A stretch of 23,004 bases of DNA from JBGTLA01 sp041744375 (GCA_041744375.1 JBGTLA010000123.1:1-23004); one strand, 5' to 3'. Counted from the first letter of the stretch, positions 6,485 to 15,182 are shown. Made by a program: numbers and translations. Notes: generated from the sequence alone by a model not told the origin.

Positions 6485-8251
6485 TCAGTCGTCGATTTCG
6501 TCGACGAGTTCGGCTCCCAGCTCCGCCTCGAGGAGCTTGGTGGGATCACTCTCCTCCGCCGGGCTCTCGAAGAGCTGCTCCGACTCCAGATCCACTTCCG
6601 GCGGGAGGCTGGCCACCTCGCCACCAGACTCACCGGCGTCGGGCGCTTCGAACCGGACGGAAACGGGACGGCCCATCAGATCCCCTGCCTTGGTGGCGAC
6701 GACTTTGGCAACAGCCGGGTCCGATTGGAGGGCCTCGAGATGGAAGACATGGGGGACGTGGAGGATCACGGTGGCTCTGTCAACCGACCCAGGGACGACC
6801 TCTCGAAACAGGGCCCACCGCCTCGCTCCGAGGACGTCCCGCAAGCCGCCGAACAGCGCCGGCCATATCGAATGCAGCTGCGCCAACTGGAGTGGCGCCT
6901 CCGTTTCGGGTGACACCGCCGGCACATGCGCTTCCGGAGCCGGCTCCGACGGCTCCGACGACTTCGGCTCTATGCTCGCCGTACTCGCCTCGCCAGGAGT
7001 TGAAGAAGGTACTGGTTCGGGTGGCTCTTCAACAGCAGGGGGAGTCACCTCGCCCAACGCCGGGCGCGGAGTGGGCGCAGCGGAAACCTCTCCCAGGCTC
7101 TCCAATCGCCTTTCGAGACGGCCGATACGGGCGGCCATGGCATCGGGGTCACTGGTCACCTCGGGGCGGGTCAACTTTATGAGGGCAAGCTCTGTCATCA
7201 GGCGCTCCTCGCGACCCTCACGCAGCCGAATGAGGGCGTCACCGAGGAGATCCACTGCCCGCAGGACGTCGGCGGCGGGCAACTCGGCCGCCGTTTTGCG
7301 CCATGACTCGAGCACGTCGCGCGGCTCGTCGGCGATCTCGGCGAGGTTCGGGGCGTAATGGGCGAGGAAGACGCCTCTGAAGAAGGCCACCCCCTCCGCC
7401 ACGAATCGACGGAGATCCACTCCGTCGGCAGCGAGTTCGGCGACCAGCTGCAGGGCGGCCGTGGCGTCGTGGTTGCCGACTGCGCTCGCAAGGAGCGGGT
7501 AGGCCTCGGCGTCGGCCAGCCCCAACGCCCGCCGAACTCCAGCAATGTCGACGGTGCCGCCACCGAGCGCCGCCACCTGCTCGAGGAGGCTCAGGGAATC
7601 GCGCGCCGACCCGGCGGCGTGTCTTCCCACCGCCACCAGCGCGGTGGGATCGGTCGTGTACCCCTCCTGGTCGGCCACCCTGCCCAGGTGGGCGGCGAGG
7701 GCCTCCACCGGTATTGGATGGAAATCGAAACGCTGGCTGCGGGACCGAATCGTGTCGAGCAGCTTGTACGGCTCAGTCGTGGCCAGAACGAAGTGCACGT
7801 GCTCGGGAGGCTCTTCCAAGGTCTTGAGGAGTGCGTTACCGGCTGCCTTCGACAGCATGTGCGCCTCGTCGAGGATGAAAATCCGCCGAGACCCGGCCTG
7901 GGAAGCAACGGTGGTGACTGACAACCGAATATCTCTTATGTCCTCGACCGAGTTGTGACTGGCGGCGTCAAGTTCCATCACATCGAGCGATGACCCTTCG
8001 GTGATGGCCACACAGCTCTCACAACGGTTGCAAGGAGAACCGTCGGGGTTGCGATCGGCACAGTTCAGCGCCTTGGCGAGGATACGGGCGGTAGTGGTCT
8101 TGCCGGTGCCTCGGGGTCCAGCGAAGAGATAGGCGTGGGCCACGCGCCCTTCCACTATCTCGCGGGCCAGGGTTGTCGTGACATGGCCCTGACCTACGAC
8201 GTCCTCGAAGGTGTAGGGGCGGTACTTGCGATATAGCGCCTGATACTCCAT
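6485..8251 (-). CDS. dnaX: DNA polymerase III subunits gamma and tau
   Basis: The 588-residue protein starts MEYQALYRKYRPYTFEDVVG. Walker A is GPRGTGKT (45-52); the zinc-binding cysteines are C64, C74, C77 and C80; Walker B is FILDEAH (125-131). LLKTLEEPPEHVHFVLATTE (141-160) is the sensor 1 region, and SRSQRFDF (170-177) carries the arginine finger. A Pro/Glu/Ser-rich linker (about 385-450) leads to a C-terminal tau-like domain and an acidic end. It is the clamp-loader ATPase that assembles the beta clamp and couples replicase cores. No A/G-rich slippery run for a gamma product is obvious. A TACCGT box sits 9 bases before the ATG with no Shine-Dalgarno sequence. Confidence 0.97.
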   Translation of the reverse strand: MEYQALYRKYRPYTFEDVVGQGHVTTTLAREIVEGRVAHAYLFAGPRGTGKTTTARILAKALNCADRNPDGSPCNRCESCVAITEGSSLDVMELDAASHNSVEDIRDIRLSVTTVASQAGSRRIFILDEAHMLSKAAGNALLKTLEEPPEHVHFVLATTEPYKLLDTIRSRSQRFDFHPIPVEALAAHLGRVADQEGYTTDPTALVAVGRHAAGSARDSLSLLEQVAALGGGTVDIAGVRRALGLADAEAYPLLASAVGNHDATAALQLVAELAADGVDLRRFVAEGVAFFRGVFLAHYAPNLAEIADEPRDVLESWRKTAAELPAADVLRAVDLLGDALIRLREGREERLMTELALIKLTRPEVTSDPDAMAARIGRLERRLESLGEVSAAPTPRPALGEVTPPAVEEPPEPVPSSTPGEASTASIEPKSSEPSEPAPEAHVPAVSPETEAPLQLAQLHSIWPALFGGLRDVLGARRWALFREVVPGSVDRATVILHVPHVFHLEALQSDPAVAKVVATKAGDLMGRPVSVRFEAPDAGESGGEVASLPPEVDLESEQLFESPAEESDPTKLLEAELGAELVDEIDD

Positions 8252-8260
8252 GCGGCACCG

Positions 8261-8266
8261 ACGGTA
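8261..8266 (-). promoter_or_regulatory. Putative -10 box TACCGT of dnaX
   Basis: On the minus strand TACCGT (TAnnnT) ends 9 bases before the dnaX ATG, consistent with a leaderless or nearly leaderless mRNA. It lies in the 142-base divergent region shared with the ABC transporter operon. Confidence 0.4.
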
Positions 8267-8393
8267 ACGCGTTCCCCGAGACCTCGGGCCATACGGGGTG
8301 GCGGACTGGAGAGCCGTCGCCCCGCTCAGTCCGACGAACGCTCACAGCGCTTCGGGCTCACGTTGTGGCCCGAAAAGGCCGATACTGGGTTCC

Positions 8394-9197
8394 GTGATCA
8401 CCTCCCTCGACCGTCCACTCGACGATGGCGCCCCGGCCGTGTGGACCAAAGACCTCGTGCGACGCTTTGGCAAGGTCAACGCCGTCGACGGTGTCAGCCT
8501 CTCCATCCGCCCCGGCGAGTTCTATGGTCTCTTGGGCCAGAACGGTGCCGGCAAGACCACCACGATCAAGATGATCGTGGGAGTCCTCCGCCCGACGTCG
8601 GGCAGCACCGGCATCGGCGACTACTCGACGTGGGACTCGCCGCTCGAGGTAAAACGACGGATCGGCGTCCTCCCCGAGGAGTTCAACCTCTACGAACGCC
8701 TCACCGGAGCCGAACTCCTGGACTTCACGGCCGCGATGCACGGCATAGGAAAGGCCGACGCCGTAACGCGTCGCGACGATCTTCTGGGGATGATGGATCT
8801 GGAGAAGGATGCCGGCAAGCTCGTCGGCGAGTACTCGCGGGGAATGCGCAAGAAAGTGGCGCTGGCGGCAGCCATCATCTCTCGCCCTCCGGTGTTGTTC
8901 CTGGATGAGCCCTTCGAAGGAGTGGACGCCGTCTCTGCCCGCCTCATCCGACGAATGCTCTCTCGCTACACCGAACTGGGGGCCACCGTCGTCTTCTCCT
9001 CCCACGAGATGCATCTGGTCGAGAAACTGTGCACCCGCATCGGCATCATGAGTCACGGCGAACTCATGCTCGAAGACACCCCGGCCGGCTTGTGTGAACG
9101 CATGGGTGTCTCAAACGTGGAGGACGCCTTCATTGCCGCCGTGGGTGGGGTCGACGATGAGCGGGGATTGGCATGGTTCGAAACTTCGTCGGCCTGA
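8394..9197 (+). CDS. ABC transporter ATP-binding protein (ABC-2/exporter type)
   Basis: From GTG 8394 the protein has 267 residues. Walker A is GQNGAGKTT (48-56), the Q-loop region is VLPEEFNLYERLT (92-104), Walker B is VLFLDEPFEGVD (167-178) and the H-loop is SSHEMHLVE (202-210). The signature helix reads YSRGMRKKVALA instead of LSGGQ, a variant common in ABC-2 type exporters of unknown substrate. It powers the membrane partner encoded next, whose start overlaps this gene by 25 bases. An in-frame ATG at 8298 would add 32 residues not resembling the family, so GTG 8394 is chosen. The substrate cannot be predicted. Confidence 0.93.
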   Translation: MITSLDRPLDDGAPAVWTKDLVRRFGKVNAVDGVSLSIRPGEFYGLLGQNGAGKTTTIKMIVGVLRPTSGSTGIGDYSTWDSPLEVKRRIGVLPEEFNLYERLTGAELLDFTAAMHGIGKADAVTRRDDLLGMMDLEKDAGKLVGEYSRGMRKKVALAAAIISRPPVLFLDEPFEGVDAVSARLIRRMLSRYTELGATVVFSSHEMHLVEKLCTRIGIMSHGELMLEDTPAGLCERMGVSNVEDAFIAAVGGVDDERGLAWFETSSA

Positions 9198-10768
9198 AAG
9201 CACGCCTGTTCTGGAACGGGCTGCGCACGGACCGTCAGCGTCAGGTGGGACTCCCTCTCATAGTTGGCCTCATCCTCTGGTGGGCGTGGAATCTGGGAAC
9301 GGCACATCTCTCGATCCTGGGGCGGCTCGACCCGGCCGGAACCGTCGAATATCTGGCGTGGGCGGCGGTGGTGGGTTTCGTTGCCTGGGTCGCCCTCCCC
9401 GTCGTGATCTTTCCCCTCGACGACAGCCTAGATCCCCAACAGCTGGCGAGCCTGCCCGTGTCCCGACCCCGGCTGGCGGCAGGGCTCGTCGCGGCGGGAC
9501 TGATCTCCCCGCCAGTACTCGGGTTGATCATCCTCATCGGGATGACGGTCGCCCATCAACCGACCGCCGCCCTATTCACCTTGGCTGCTGCTGTGGTTTT
9601 CGTGGTCATGTTGATCGTGGGATCACAGGCCTTCACCAGCGTCATCTCTGCCATTCTTCACTCGAGACGCGGCCGGGACCTGGCCATATTCGTCATAATG
9701 GCGATCGGGCTGGGGAGCTTCGCCGCCTATCAGACGGTGCGCACCACCGTGGGGGCTCTGGGAGTCGAAGGAGCCGTTCTCTCCTATCGGATCGATTCTT
9801 GGTGGTGGGCCATTCCGCCGGTGGCTCCCGCCCATTCCGTCACGTCGGCCTGGGCCGGCGACTGGCTGGGGGCGGTGGGAGGGTTGTTGGTGGGAATCGT
9901 GTGGATTGTTGCCGTGGGGACGCTCTGGGAGAGAGTTCTGCGTTGGATGATCGTCACGCCTCGTCAGGAGTCACCAAGAGCGTCCGTTCGACGGTCGAGT
10001 GGCTTGGCGCGTGGATTCTGGGGAACGACCGTGGTCATGGCGAGGAAAGAACTGCGCTTCTACATGCGCGATCCACGCCAGCGCCTCGTGTGGACAGGCA
10101 CGGTCATCTTCGTCGGGTTGGCTGTGGCGGCGATCGTCGTCGGGTCCGAGGGGCTCGCCCAGTTCCGTACCCGCGAGTGGCTCCCGCTGCTGGCACCGGT
10201 GCTCGTGTTGATGGTGGGTCTACCGGTGGCACTCAACCAGTTCGGATGGGAGAGGAACGCTGCCTCGTACCTGTTTGCGCTACCCGCCCGACCCCGCTCC
10301 ATCATCCTCGGCAAGAACCTGGCCGCCTTCACCGGCCTCGCCGTAGAGACGGTATTCCTAGGTGTCTTGTTCGCTTGGTTCTCGTCCAGCTGGTCATGGC
10401 TTCCTCTGGTGGGCCCGGTGGCCATCGGGGCCATCGCCTGTCTGCTGGCGGTGGGGAACCTCGTCTCGATACTCACTCCCCTTCGTCTCCCTCGGGAGGG
10501 AACGGACGTGTTCGCCCAGACCACGGAACAGGGCTTCCTGGCGCTGTTCAGTCAGATGGTGTCCTTCTTCGTGATCGGCCTGCTGCTGGTGATACCGGCA
10601 TCTGCCGTCGTCTTGACGGTCGAGTTCGGCCAGAACGTCAACCCGTGGGTGACGACCGTCATCGCCCTGGTGTGGGGAGCCTTCTGGTACGGAGTGTCCC
10701 TTCTCCTCGCCGGCTGGTTGCTGCGGCGCAGGGTTCCCGAAGTGGTCGGTTGGGTGCAGGTCGCTTGA
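9173..10768 (+). CDS. ABC transporter permease, about 12 membrane segments
   Basis: This 531-residue protein is very hydrophobic. Segments include LPLIVGLILWWAWNLG, WAAVVGFVAWVALPVVIF, VLGLIILIGM, AAAVVFVVMLIVGS and LAIFVIMAIGLGSFAA in the first half. A second half begins after a cytoplasmic loop near residue 290 (MARKELRFYMRDPRQRLVW) and has about six more. ARKELRFYMRDP is typical of ABC-2-like permeases. The start lies inside the ATPase gene (25-base overlap), so the two are translated together as an exporter. No substrate-binding protein is nearby, which fits export. The specific family is not recognised. Confidence 0.88.
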   Translation: MVRNFVGLKARLFWNGLRTDRQRQVGLPLIVGLILWWAWNLGTAHLSILGRLDPAGTVEYLAWAAVVGFVAWVALPVVIFPLDDSLDPQQLASLPVSRPRLAAGLVAAGLISPPVLGLIILIGMTVAHQPTAALFTLAAAVVFVVMLIVGSQAFTSVISAILHSRRGRDLAIFVIMAIGLGSFAAYQTVRTTVGALGVEGAVLSYRIDSWWWAIPPVAPAHSVTSAWAGDWLGAVGGLLVGIVWIVAVGTLWERVLRWMIVTPRQESPRASVRRSSGLARGFWGTTVVMARKELRFYMRDPRQRLVWTGTVIFVGLAVAAIVVGSEGLAQFRTREWLPLLAPVLVLMVGLPVALNQFGWERNAASYLFALPARPRSIILGKNLAAFTGLAVETVFLGVLFAWFSSSWSWLPLVGPVAIGAIACLLAVGNLVSILTPLRLPREGTDVFAQTTEQGFLALFSQMVSFFVIGLLLVIPASAVVLTVEFGQNVNPWVTTVIALVWGAFWYGVSLLLAGWLLRRRVPEVVGWVQVA

Positions 10769-10830
10769 TCGAGTTCCAAACGATCGGTCGGACCCAATTC
10801 GGCCAGAACTGTCCTGAGATTTCGGTCTCC

Positions 10831-10836
10831 TAGGCT
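10831..10836 (+). promoter_or_regulatory. Putative -10 box TAGGCT, leaderless start
   Basis: TAGGCT ends 8 bases before the ATG at 10845, with no Shine-Dalgarno sequence in between. The same hexamer stands before the crotonase gene at 16991. Confidence 0.5.
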
Positions 10837-10844
10837 GGCGGGTC

Positions 10845-11402
10845 ATGCGGCTCGGGATCGATCTCGATGGGGTGGTGGCCGACTTCAACAGCGGTTGGAT
10901 TCGGAGGTACAACGCCGATTTCGGGGCCGATGTCGCTTTCGATGCCGTCGAAGCTTGGGACGCCATCCCCTCACTCACGCACTTTCGCCACATGTCCGAT
11001 TTCTGGCGGTGGGCCCAAGACCACGATGGGCACAGCCTCTTTCGTCATCTCGAGACCTACGACGGGGCGGTCGAAGCCTTGTGGCGGCTCACCAGGAAAC
11101 GTCATCACGTCGTGATCCTCACGACCAAGCCACCCTGGGCGATCCACGACACCTTCGCCTGGCTGTCCGAGCATCGCCTTCCCACGCGAGAGGTCCACAT
11201 TCTCCAAGAGAAGTGGCAGGTCGATTGCGACATCTATCTAGATGACGCCGTCCACAACCTGGCCTCGCTCGTGAGCGAGCGGCCCGATCGAGTCGTGTGC
11301 CGTTTCATCCGTCCTTGGAACGAGCGTGTGGAAGGTACCCGCCAAGTGAACGACTGGGAAAGCTTCATCGAACTCGTGGGTGAGGTTGCCGGAAAGCCCT
11401 GA
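10845..11402 (+). CDS. 5'(3')-deoxyribonucleotidase-like HAD phosphatase
   Basis: The 185-residue protein begins MRLGIDLDGVVADFNSGW; D6 and D8 are the HAD nucleophile and acid/base pair. Motif II is ILTTKPP, and the late motif EKWQVDCDIYLDDAVHNL supplies the conserved Lys and metal-binding Asp residues. The pattern matches the NT5C family, which removes phosphate from deoxynucleoside monophosphates. Together with the dGTPase-like gene downstream it may help control deoxynucleotide pools. It has its own TAnnnT box and is separated by 76 bases from the permease gene, so it is probably transcribed separately. Confidence 0.82.
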   Translation: MRLGIDLDGVVADFNSGWIRRYNADFGADVAFDAVEAWDAIPSLTHFRHMSDFWRWAQDHDGHSLFRHLETYDGAVEALWRLTRKRHHVVILTTKPPWAIHDTFAWLSEHRLPTREVHILQEKWQVDCDIYLDDAVHNLASLVSERPDRVVCRFIRPWNERVEGTRQVNDWESFIELVGEVAGKP

Positions 11403-11416
11403 ATCATGCCTAGGCG

Positions 11417-11677
11417 GTGCTGAGCGTCGTGGGTGCGGGAGGCGTAGGAGTTCTCCTTCAGCAACTCCTGCGGTTCACGCGCGACTGGGCTGCCGCCGGC
11501 ATGGTGCTCCTCGTAGTCATCGCCGTCACCATCCTCATCGACACGGTGCCGGGTCGGATCCGGCGCCGAATCATCTATGGACCCACCCGGGCGGTGGACA
11601 TCGGCGGCGGCGACGGCACTCTTGCGGGCCGCACCGACACGGTCTTCGGGCCCGACTCGGCGACACCGCTGGGGTGA
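11417..11677 (+). pseudogene. C-terminal fragment of a PhnE-type ABC permease
   Basis: The 86-residue frame starts VLSVVGAGGVGVLLQQLLRF and continues with a membrane segment, AAGMVLLVVIAVTILIDTV, ending PGRIRRRII. This is how phosphonate/phosphate-type ABC permeases (PhnE) finish: GAGGIG, a final transmembrane helix, then a short basic tail. The rest of the permease, its EAA loop and partner genes are absent, and a TAG stop lies two codons upstream. The last 33 residues (YGPTRAVDIGGG onward) are not part of that family. It is most simply a gene remnant, although a small one-helix membrane protein is possible. Confidence 0.5.
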
Positions 11678-11715
11678 GAGCCCTCTCCCCTGTGTCGTTT
11701 CCGGCGTTTCGGGCC

Positions 11716-11721
11716 TAGCCT
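11716..11721 (+). promoter_or_regulatory. Putative -10 box TAGCCT, leaderless start of dGTPase-like gene
   Basis: TAGCCT ends 8 bases before the ATG at 11730. No Shine-Dalgarno sequence precedes that ATG. This supports ATG 11730 over upstream in-frame starts, which would run through the promoter. Confidence 0.5.
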
Positions 11722-11729
11722 CTCGACGA

Positions 11730-12719
11730 ATGTTGACGCGCTATCGCCACGAACGAGAGCGACTCGAGCACGAGTTGCTCTCTCCCGAAGCCACCAAGGC
11801 ATCCGATTCCCGTGGACGGGTAGAGGACGAGCCTCCCGACGCCTATCGGACCGATTTCGAACGCGATCGCGACCGCGTCGTACACAGCAAGGCCTTCCGC
11901 CGACTGAAGCACAAGACCCAGGTTTTCTTGAATCCGGAGGGCGACCATTATGTGACGCGTCTCACCCACACCCTTCAGGTGACTCAGGTGGGTCGGGCGA
12001 TGGCGGCCGGTCTGGGCCTGAACGAGACGCTCACCGAGGCAATCTGCCTGGCACACGACGTTGGGCATTCGCCCTTCGGGCACACCGGCGAAGACGCCCT
12101 CAGCCCATACGCGGCGGGAGAGTGGCTCCACTCGGCCCACGGGGTCCGAACCCTCTCGATCCTGGAGCCGCTCAACTTGACGTGGGAGGTTCTGGACGGG
12201 GTTGGCGCACACTCTTGGAGGATCGTTCCACCCCCCGCCACCCCTGAAGGTCAGCTGTGTCGATTCGCCGATCGCATCGCCTACCTCACCCACGACGTAG
12301 CCGATGCGCTCCGGGCAGGGGTGATCGACTACCAACAGCTCCCCACTCGTGCCCTCGCAACATTCGGGGCCACTTCGCGCCAATGGATCGATGTGATGAT
12401 CAACTCCGTCATAGAGACTTCCGCTCGCATGGGAGCGGTTGGCATCGATCCCGCCGTGTTGGAGGTGATGGCCGAGCTGCGCGATTTCATGTTCGAGCGC
12501 GTTTACCTGAGTCCCCAGATGGACGGCGAGAAGAACCGGGCGGTCAAGGTGATACGCGACCTCGTCGAGCACTTCTCACGGCATCCAGCCGAAGTTCCCG
12601 ACTCGTACACCGTCGCCGATGCGGATTCGCTCACACGGGCGATCGATTACGTGGCCGGTATGACGGATCGCTACGCCCTCCGCACCCACGATCGCCTCTT
12701 CCGCCCGACACTGTTCTGA
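11730..12719 (+). CDS. Deoxyguanosinetriphosphate triphosphohydrolase-like HD protein
   Basis: The 329-residue protein has the dGTPase order: SKAFRRLKHKTQVF (53-66), RLTHTLQV with metal-binding H80, CLAHDVGHSPFGHTGE with H109-D110, and CRFADRIAYLTHDV with D181. It releases tripolyphosphate from dGTP or other dNTPs to control pools. The usual FxHNxQ element after the HD motif reads EWLHSAHGVRTLSILE here, so it belongs with the shorter type-2-like homologues and dGTP specificity is not assured. It is followed after 10 bases by the short-chain dehydrogenase, probably in one transcript. Confidence 0.9.
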   Translation: MLTRYRHERERLEHELLSPEATKASDSRGRVEDEPPDAYRTDFERDRDRVVHSKAFRRLKHKTQVFLNPEGDHYVTRLTHTLQVTQVGRAMAAGLGLNETLTEAICLAHDVGHSPFGHTGEDALSPYAAGEWLHSAHGVRTLSILEPLNLTWEVLDGVGAHSWRIVPPPATPEGQLCRFADRIAYLTHDVADALRAGVIDYQQLPTRALATFGATSRQWIDVMINSVIETSARMGAVGIDPAVLEVMAELRDFMFERVYLSPQMDGEKNRAVKVIRDLVEHFSRHPAEVPDSYTVADADSLTRAIDYVAGMTDRYALRTHDRLFRPTLF

Positions 12720-12729
12720 AGGAGCTCAC

Positions 12730-13677
12730 ATTCGGACGCTGCTAGACCGGACGCTGGAAGCAACCATCGTGGGGAGCTTCTCGCGTATCGGATCGCAGGT
12801 CCGCTCTCGCATGGATGGATGGGAGCAACCTCACGTCGCGATGGCAGGGAAGGTGACAGTGGTGACCGGATCGTCCAGCGGCATCGGACGGGCCGTCGCT
12901 GCTTCGCTGGCCGGGTTGGGAGCCGAGGTTTGGGTGACGAGTCGTTCGCTCGACCGGGCGCGGGCAAGTGCCGAGGAGATCGGCTCGACGACGAAAGGGC
13001 TCGCCGTGGCTCACGCCGTGGACATGGGCGAGTTTCAACAGGTGCGCCAGTTCGCCGATCGCCTGCAGCGGGAGACCCCTGGTATCGACGTGCTGATCCA
13101 CAACGCCGGCGCGCTCACCCAGGACCGCAGGGTGACTTCTGAAGGTGTGGAGGCGACCGTGGCCACCCACCTCCTGGGCCCTTACCTGCTGACACAGTTG
13201 CTCGACCGGCGCCTCCGCCAGGGAGCTCGAGTTCTGTTCATGTCGAGTGGCGGTATGTACACACAGGGCCTGGACGTCGACCAGCTGGAGATGCCGCAAG
13301 AGACGTATCGGGGAACAGTGGCCTATGCCCGGGCCAAACGGGCGCAGGTGGTGCTGGTGGGGGCCCTCGCTCGCCGGCACAGCTCGCGGTTGGTCGTCCA
13401 TGGCATGCACCCCGGCTGGGTCGCCACCCCCGGCGTGTCGACCGGAATCCCGGCGTTCGAGCGACTCATGCGACCGTTGCTCAGAAGCCCCGCCGAGGGG
13501 GCGGACACAATGGTTTGGCTCGCCACGTCCACCGAGGCCGGCTCCAGCACCGGCAAGTTCTGGCACGACCGTCGAGAACGCTCGACGAACTACCTGCCGG
13601 GAACGAGGCTCGCGGCAGGAGAGGAGCAACGCCTGCTGGCATGGATAGAAGCGCGGATCGGACGGGCCGAGGCGTGA
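12730..13677 (+). CDS. DHRS12-like short-chain dehydrogenase, probable ATT start
   Basis: The NAD(P)-binding motif TGSSSGIG, HNAG, the catalytic serine in LFMSSGGMYTQG, and the YARAK form of YxxxK define a short-chain dehydrogenase. The segment before the Rossmann fold (ATIVGSFSRIGSQVRSRMDG) is typical of DHRS12-like proteins. It begins upstream of the first ordinary start codon, GTG 12769. The frame is open back through LLDRTLEATIVG with no ATG, GTG or TTG. AAGGAG at 12719-12724 stands five bases before ATT 12730, so ATT is the best start; CTG 12739 is the alternative. GTG 12769 would delete a conserved-looking segment. The substrate is unknown; lipids or steroids are possible. Confidence 0.85.
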   Translation: MRTLLDRTLEATIVGSFSRIGSQVRSRMDGWEQPHVAMAGKVTVVTGSSSGIGRAVAASLAGLGAEVWVTSRSLDRARASAEEIGSTTKGLAVAHAVDMGEFQQVRQFADRLQRETPGIDVLIHNAGALTQDRRVTSEGVEATVATHLLGPYLLTQLLDRRLRQGARVLFMSSGGMYTQGLDVDQLEMPQETYRGTVAYARAKRAQVVLVGALARRHSSRLVVHGMHPGWVATPGVSTGIPAFERLMRPLLRSPAEGADTMVWLATSTEAGSSTGKFWHDRRERSTNYLPGTRLAAGEEQRLLAWIEARIGRAEA

Positions 13678-13700
13678 GAGCCAGCCCGACTCGGCGTAAC

Positions 13701-14453
13701 TCAGCGGGCGATGAATCCTCCGTCCACGTAGAGCTCCGCTCCCGTCACGAACGAGGAGTCATCGCTCGCCAAGAAGGCCACGGCCGCAGCCACCTCTTCG
13801 GGTAGGCCCAAACGACCCATCGGTGTCATGGCGATCATTCCGTCTTCGATCTCAGTGCCCTTGGCAGATTCGAGGATCGGCGTGTCGATGAACCCGGGGT
13901 GGATCGAATTCACCCGAATCCCCTCTTGCGCCCACAGCATGGCGACGTTCTTGGTCAGCGTGCGGACCGCGCCTTTGGCGGCGTGATAGCCGGGCGACGT
14001 CCCGAACCCTCCGCTGGTCCCGAAGATCGAACTGATGTTGACGATCGAGCCGTGGCCGGACGCTTTGAGGGCCCGAGCCGCGTGTTTGGTTCCCAAGAAC
14101 ACACTCGTCTGGTTGATCGCGATGGTGCGCTCGAAGTCGCCAAGTTCGGTCTCCTCGATCGTGGCCAGGTCACCGCCTCCGGCGTTGTTGACGAGAATCC
14201 CCAATCCGCCGAACTCCTCCATCGCCTTCTCCACCCCGGCGATCCACTCCCCCTCGTCGGTCACGTCGAGCCGGAAGAACACCGCCCGGCCACCGCGTTC
14301 ACGAATCGAGCCCGCCACCTCATTCCCGGCCTCTTCTTGAATGTCGGTAACGGCCACCGATGCTCCCTCTTCGGCGAGTCTGATCGCCGATGCCGAACCG
14401 ATACCACTGGCTGCTCCTGTAACCAGGGCAACCCGATCTCGTAACCGTTCCAC
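13701..14453 (-). CDS. Classical short-chain dehydrogenase/reductase
   Basis: This 250-residue SDR has TGAASGIGSASA near residue 13, the acidic VTDIQ that suggests NAD(H) preference, DVTDEGEW, NNAGGG, NISSIFG with the catalytic Ser, YHAAKGAV with Tyr and Lys, and a C-terminal TGAELYVDGGF. It resembles bacterial hydroxysteroid or cyclic-alcohol dehydrogenases, but the substrate cannot be fixed. The start is GTG, with AAGGGTG about 8 bases upstream as ribosome-binding site, so it is not leaderless. It faces the DHRS12-like gene with a 23-base convergent gap. The nitroreductase lies 69 bases upstream on the same strand. Confidence 0.93.
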   Translation of the reverse strand: MERLRDRVALVTGAASGIGSASAIRLAEEGASVAVTDIQEEAGNEVAGSIRERGGRAVFFRLDVTDEGEWIAGVEKAMEEFGGLGILVNNAGGGDLATIEETELGDFERTIAINQTSVFLGTKHAARALKASGHGSIVNISSIFGTSGGFGTSPGYHAAKGAVRTLTKNVAMLWAQEGIRVNSIHPGFIDTPILESAKGTEIEDGMIAMTPMGRLGLPEEVAAAVAFLASDDSSFVTGAELYVDGGFIAR

Positions 14454-14522
14454 GGATGCTCACCCTTCGTCGAGACACCTATGGAAACGTGACGCTCGCA
14501 CTACCGGTAGAGCGAGAACTCC

Positions 14523-15176
14523 TCAGCTCTCTTCGGACCACAGCGGCCCGCTCACGGAGAACGCCAGCTCCCGACCCCAGCGATCAGAGAACGAGACCCT
14601 CTCCACCGGCGTCCGCTTCGCCACGCCCCAGCGACCTGTCGGATGACCACACGACACCGCCGCATTGAGAACCCAGCCCCGATCGGTGGGCACATCGAGT
14701 GCCTCGAACGTGGCTGCGCTTTCGAAGATTCCGAGGATGGTGGTGAGACACGTTCCGATCCCGTAGCTCCGGGCGGCGAGCATGGCGTTCCAGACCGCCG
14801 GATATATCGAGGCGCCCCACGGATCATTTCGGCTGAAAGCCAGGAACCACATCGGCACCCGTTCGAAGTTCTCGGCCAACCATCCCGAAGACCGCATCAC
14901 GGCCAGAGCAGAGGCGCCCCCAGAACGTTTCGCCTCCTCCCACCGGCCCTGGTACACCGTCTCCTGTAACCGTTCGAACGCCGACCGGTAGATCGGGCCC
15001 AAGCCGGAGCGAACCTCCGGATCCGTCACCACCAGGAACCGCCAGTTCTGACTGTTCCCACCAGAGGGGGCCCGTACCGCCGCATCGAGCATGGCAGCCG
15101 CCACCCCCTCATCCACCGGGTCGGGCGACACGCGACGCATGGCGCGAGTGGTGTACAGGGCTTCGAAGAGTTCCAT
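14523..15176 (-). CDS. Nitroreductase family protein
   Basis: The 217-residue protein opens MELFEALYTTRAMRRVSPDP, where the Arg residues hold the FMN phosphate, followed by APSGGNSQNWRFLVV, the second FMN-binding element. SIYPAVWNAMLAARSYGIGT is the usual central helix. The C-terminal half ends AVSCGHPTGRWG, where family members have a GxPxxxP-like element. Such flavoproteins use NAD(P)H to reduce nitro groups, quinones or other electron-poor substrates. TAATCT lies 6 bases before the ATG, suggesting a leaderless mRNA. It may be cotranscribed with the downstream SDR. Confidence 0.9.
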   Translation of the reverse strand: MELFEALYTTRAMRRVSPDPVDEGVAAAMLDAAVRAPSGGNSQNWRFLVVTDPEVRSGLGPIYRSAFERLQETVYQGRWEEAKRSGGASALAVMRSSGWLAENFERVPMWFLAFSRNDPWGASIYPAVWNAMLAARSYGIGTCLTTILGIFESAATFEALDVPTDRGWVLNAAVSCGHPTGRWGVAKRTPVERVSFSDRWGRELAFSVSGPLWSEES

Positions 15177-15182
15177 CCCGCG

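Noticed and set aside
6298..7182. A 294-residue plus-strand frame opposite dnaX
   Set aside because: It starts in repeat copy B and is the antisense shadow of dnaX.
6485..8251. Programmed frameshift in dnaX
   Set aside because: No A-rich slippery heptamer was seen; the frame runs uninterrupted to a tau-like C-terminus.
8252..8393. SRP RNA or tRNA upstream of dnaX, as in some bacteria
   Set aside because: No GGAAGG..AGCAG core or cloverleaf was found on either strand; only a 6-bp stem (GGACTG/CAGTCC at 8303-8332) is visible.
9094..10833. A 579-residue plus-strand frame over the permease gene
   Set aside because: It is Arg/Gly-rich low-complexity shadow translation; the other frame has clear membrane helices.
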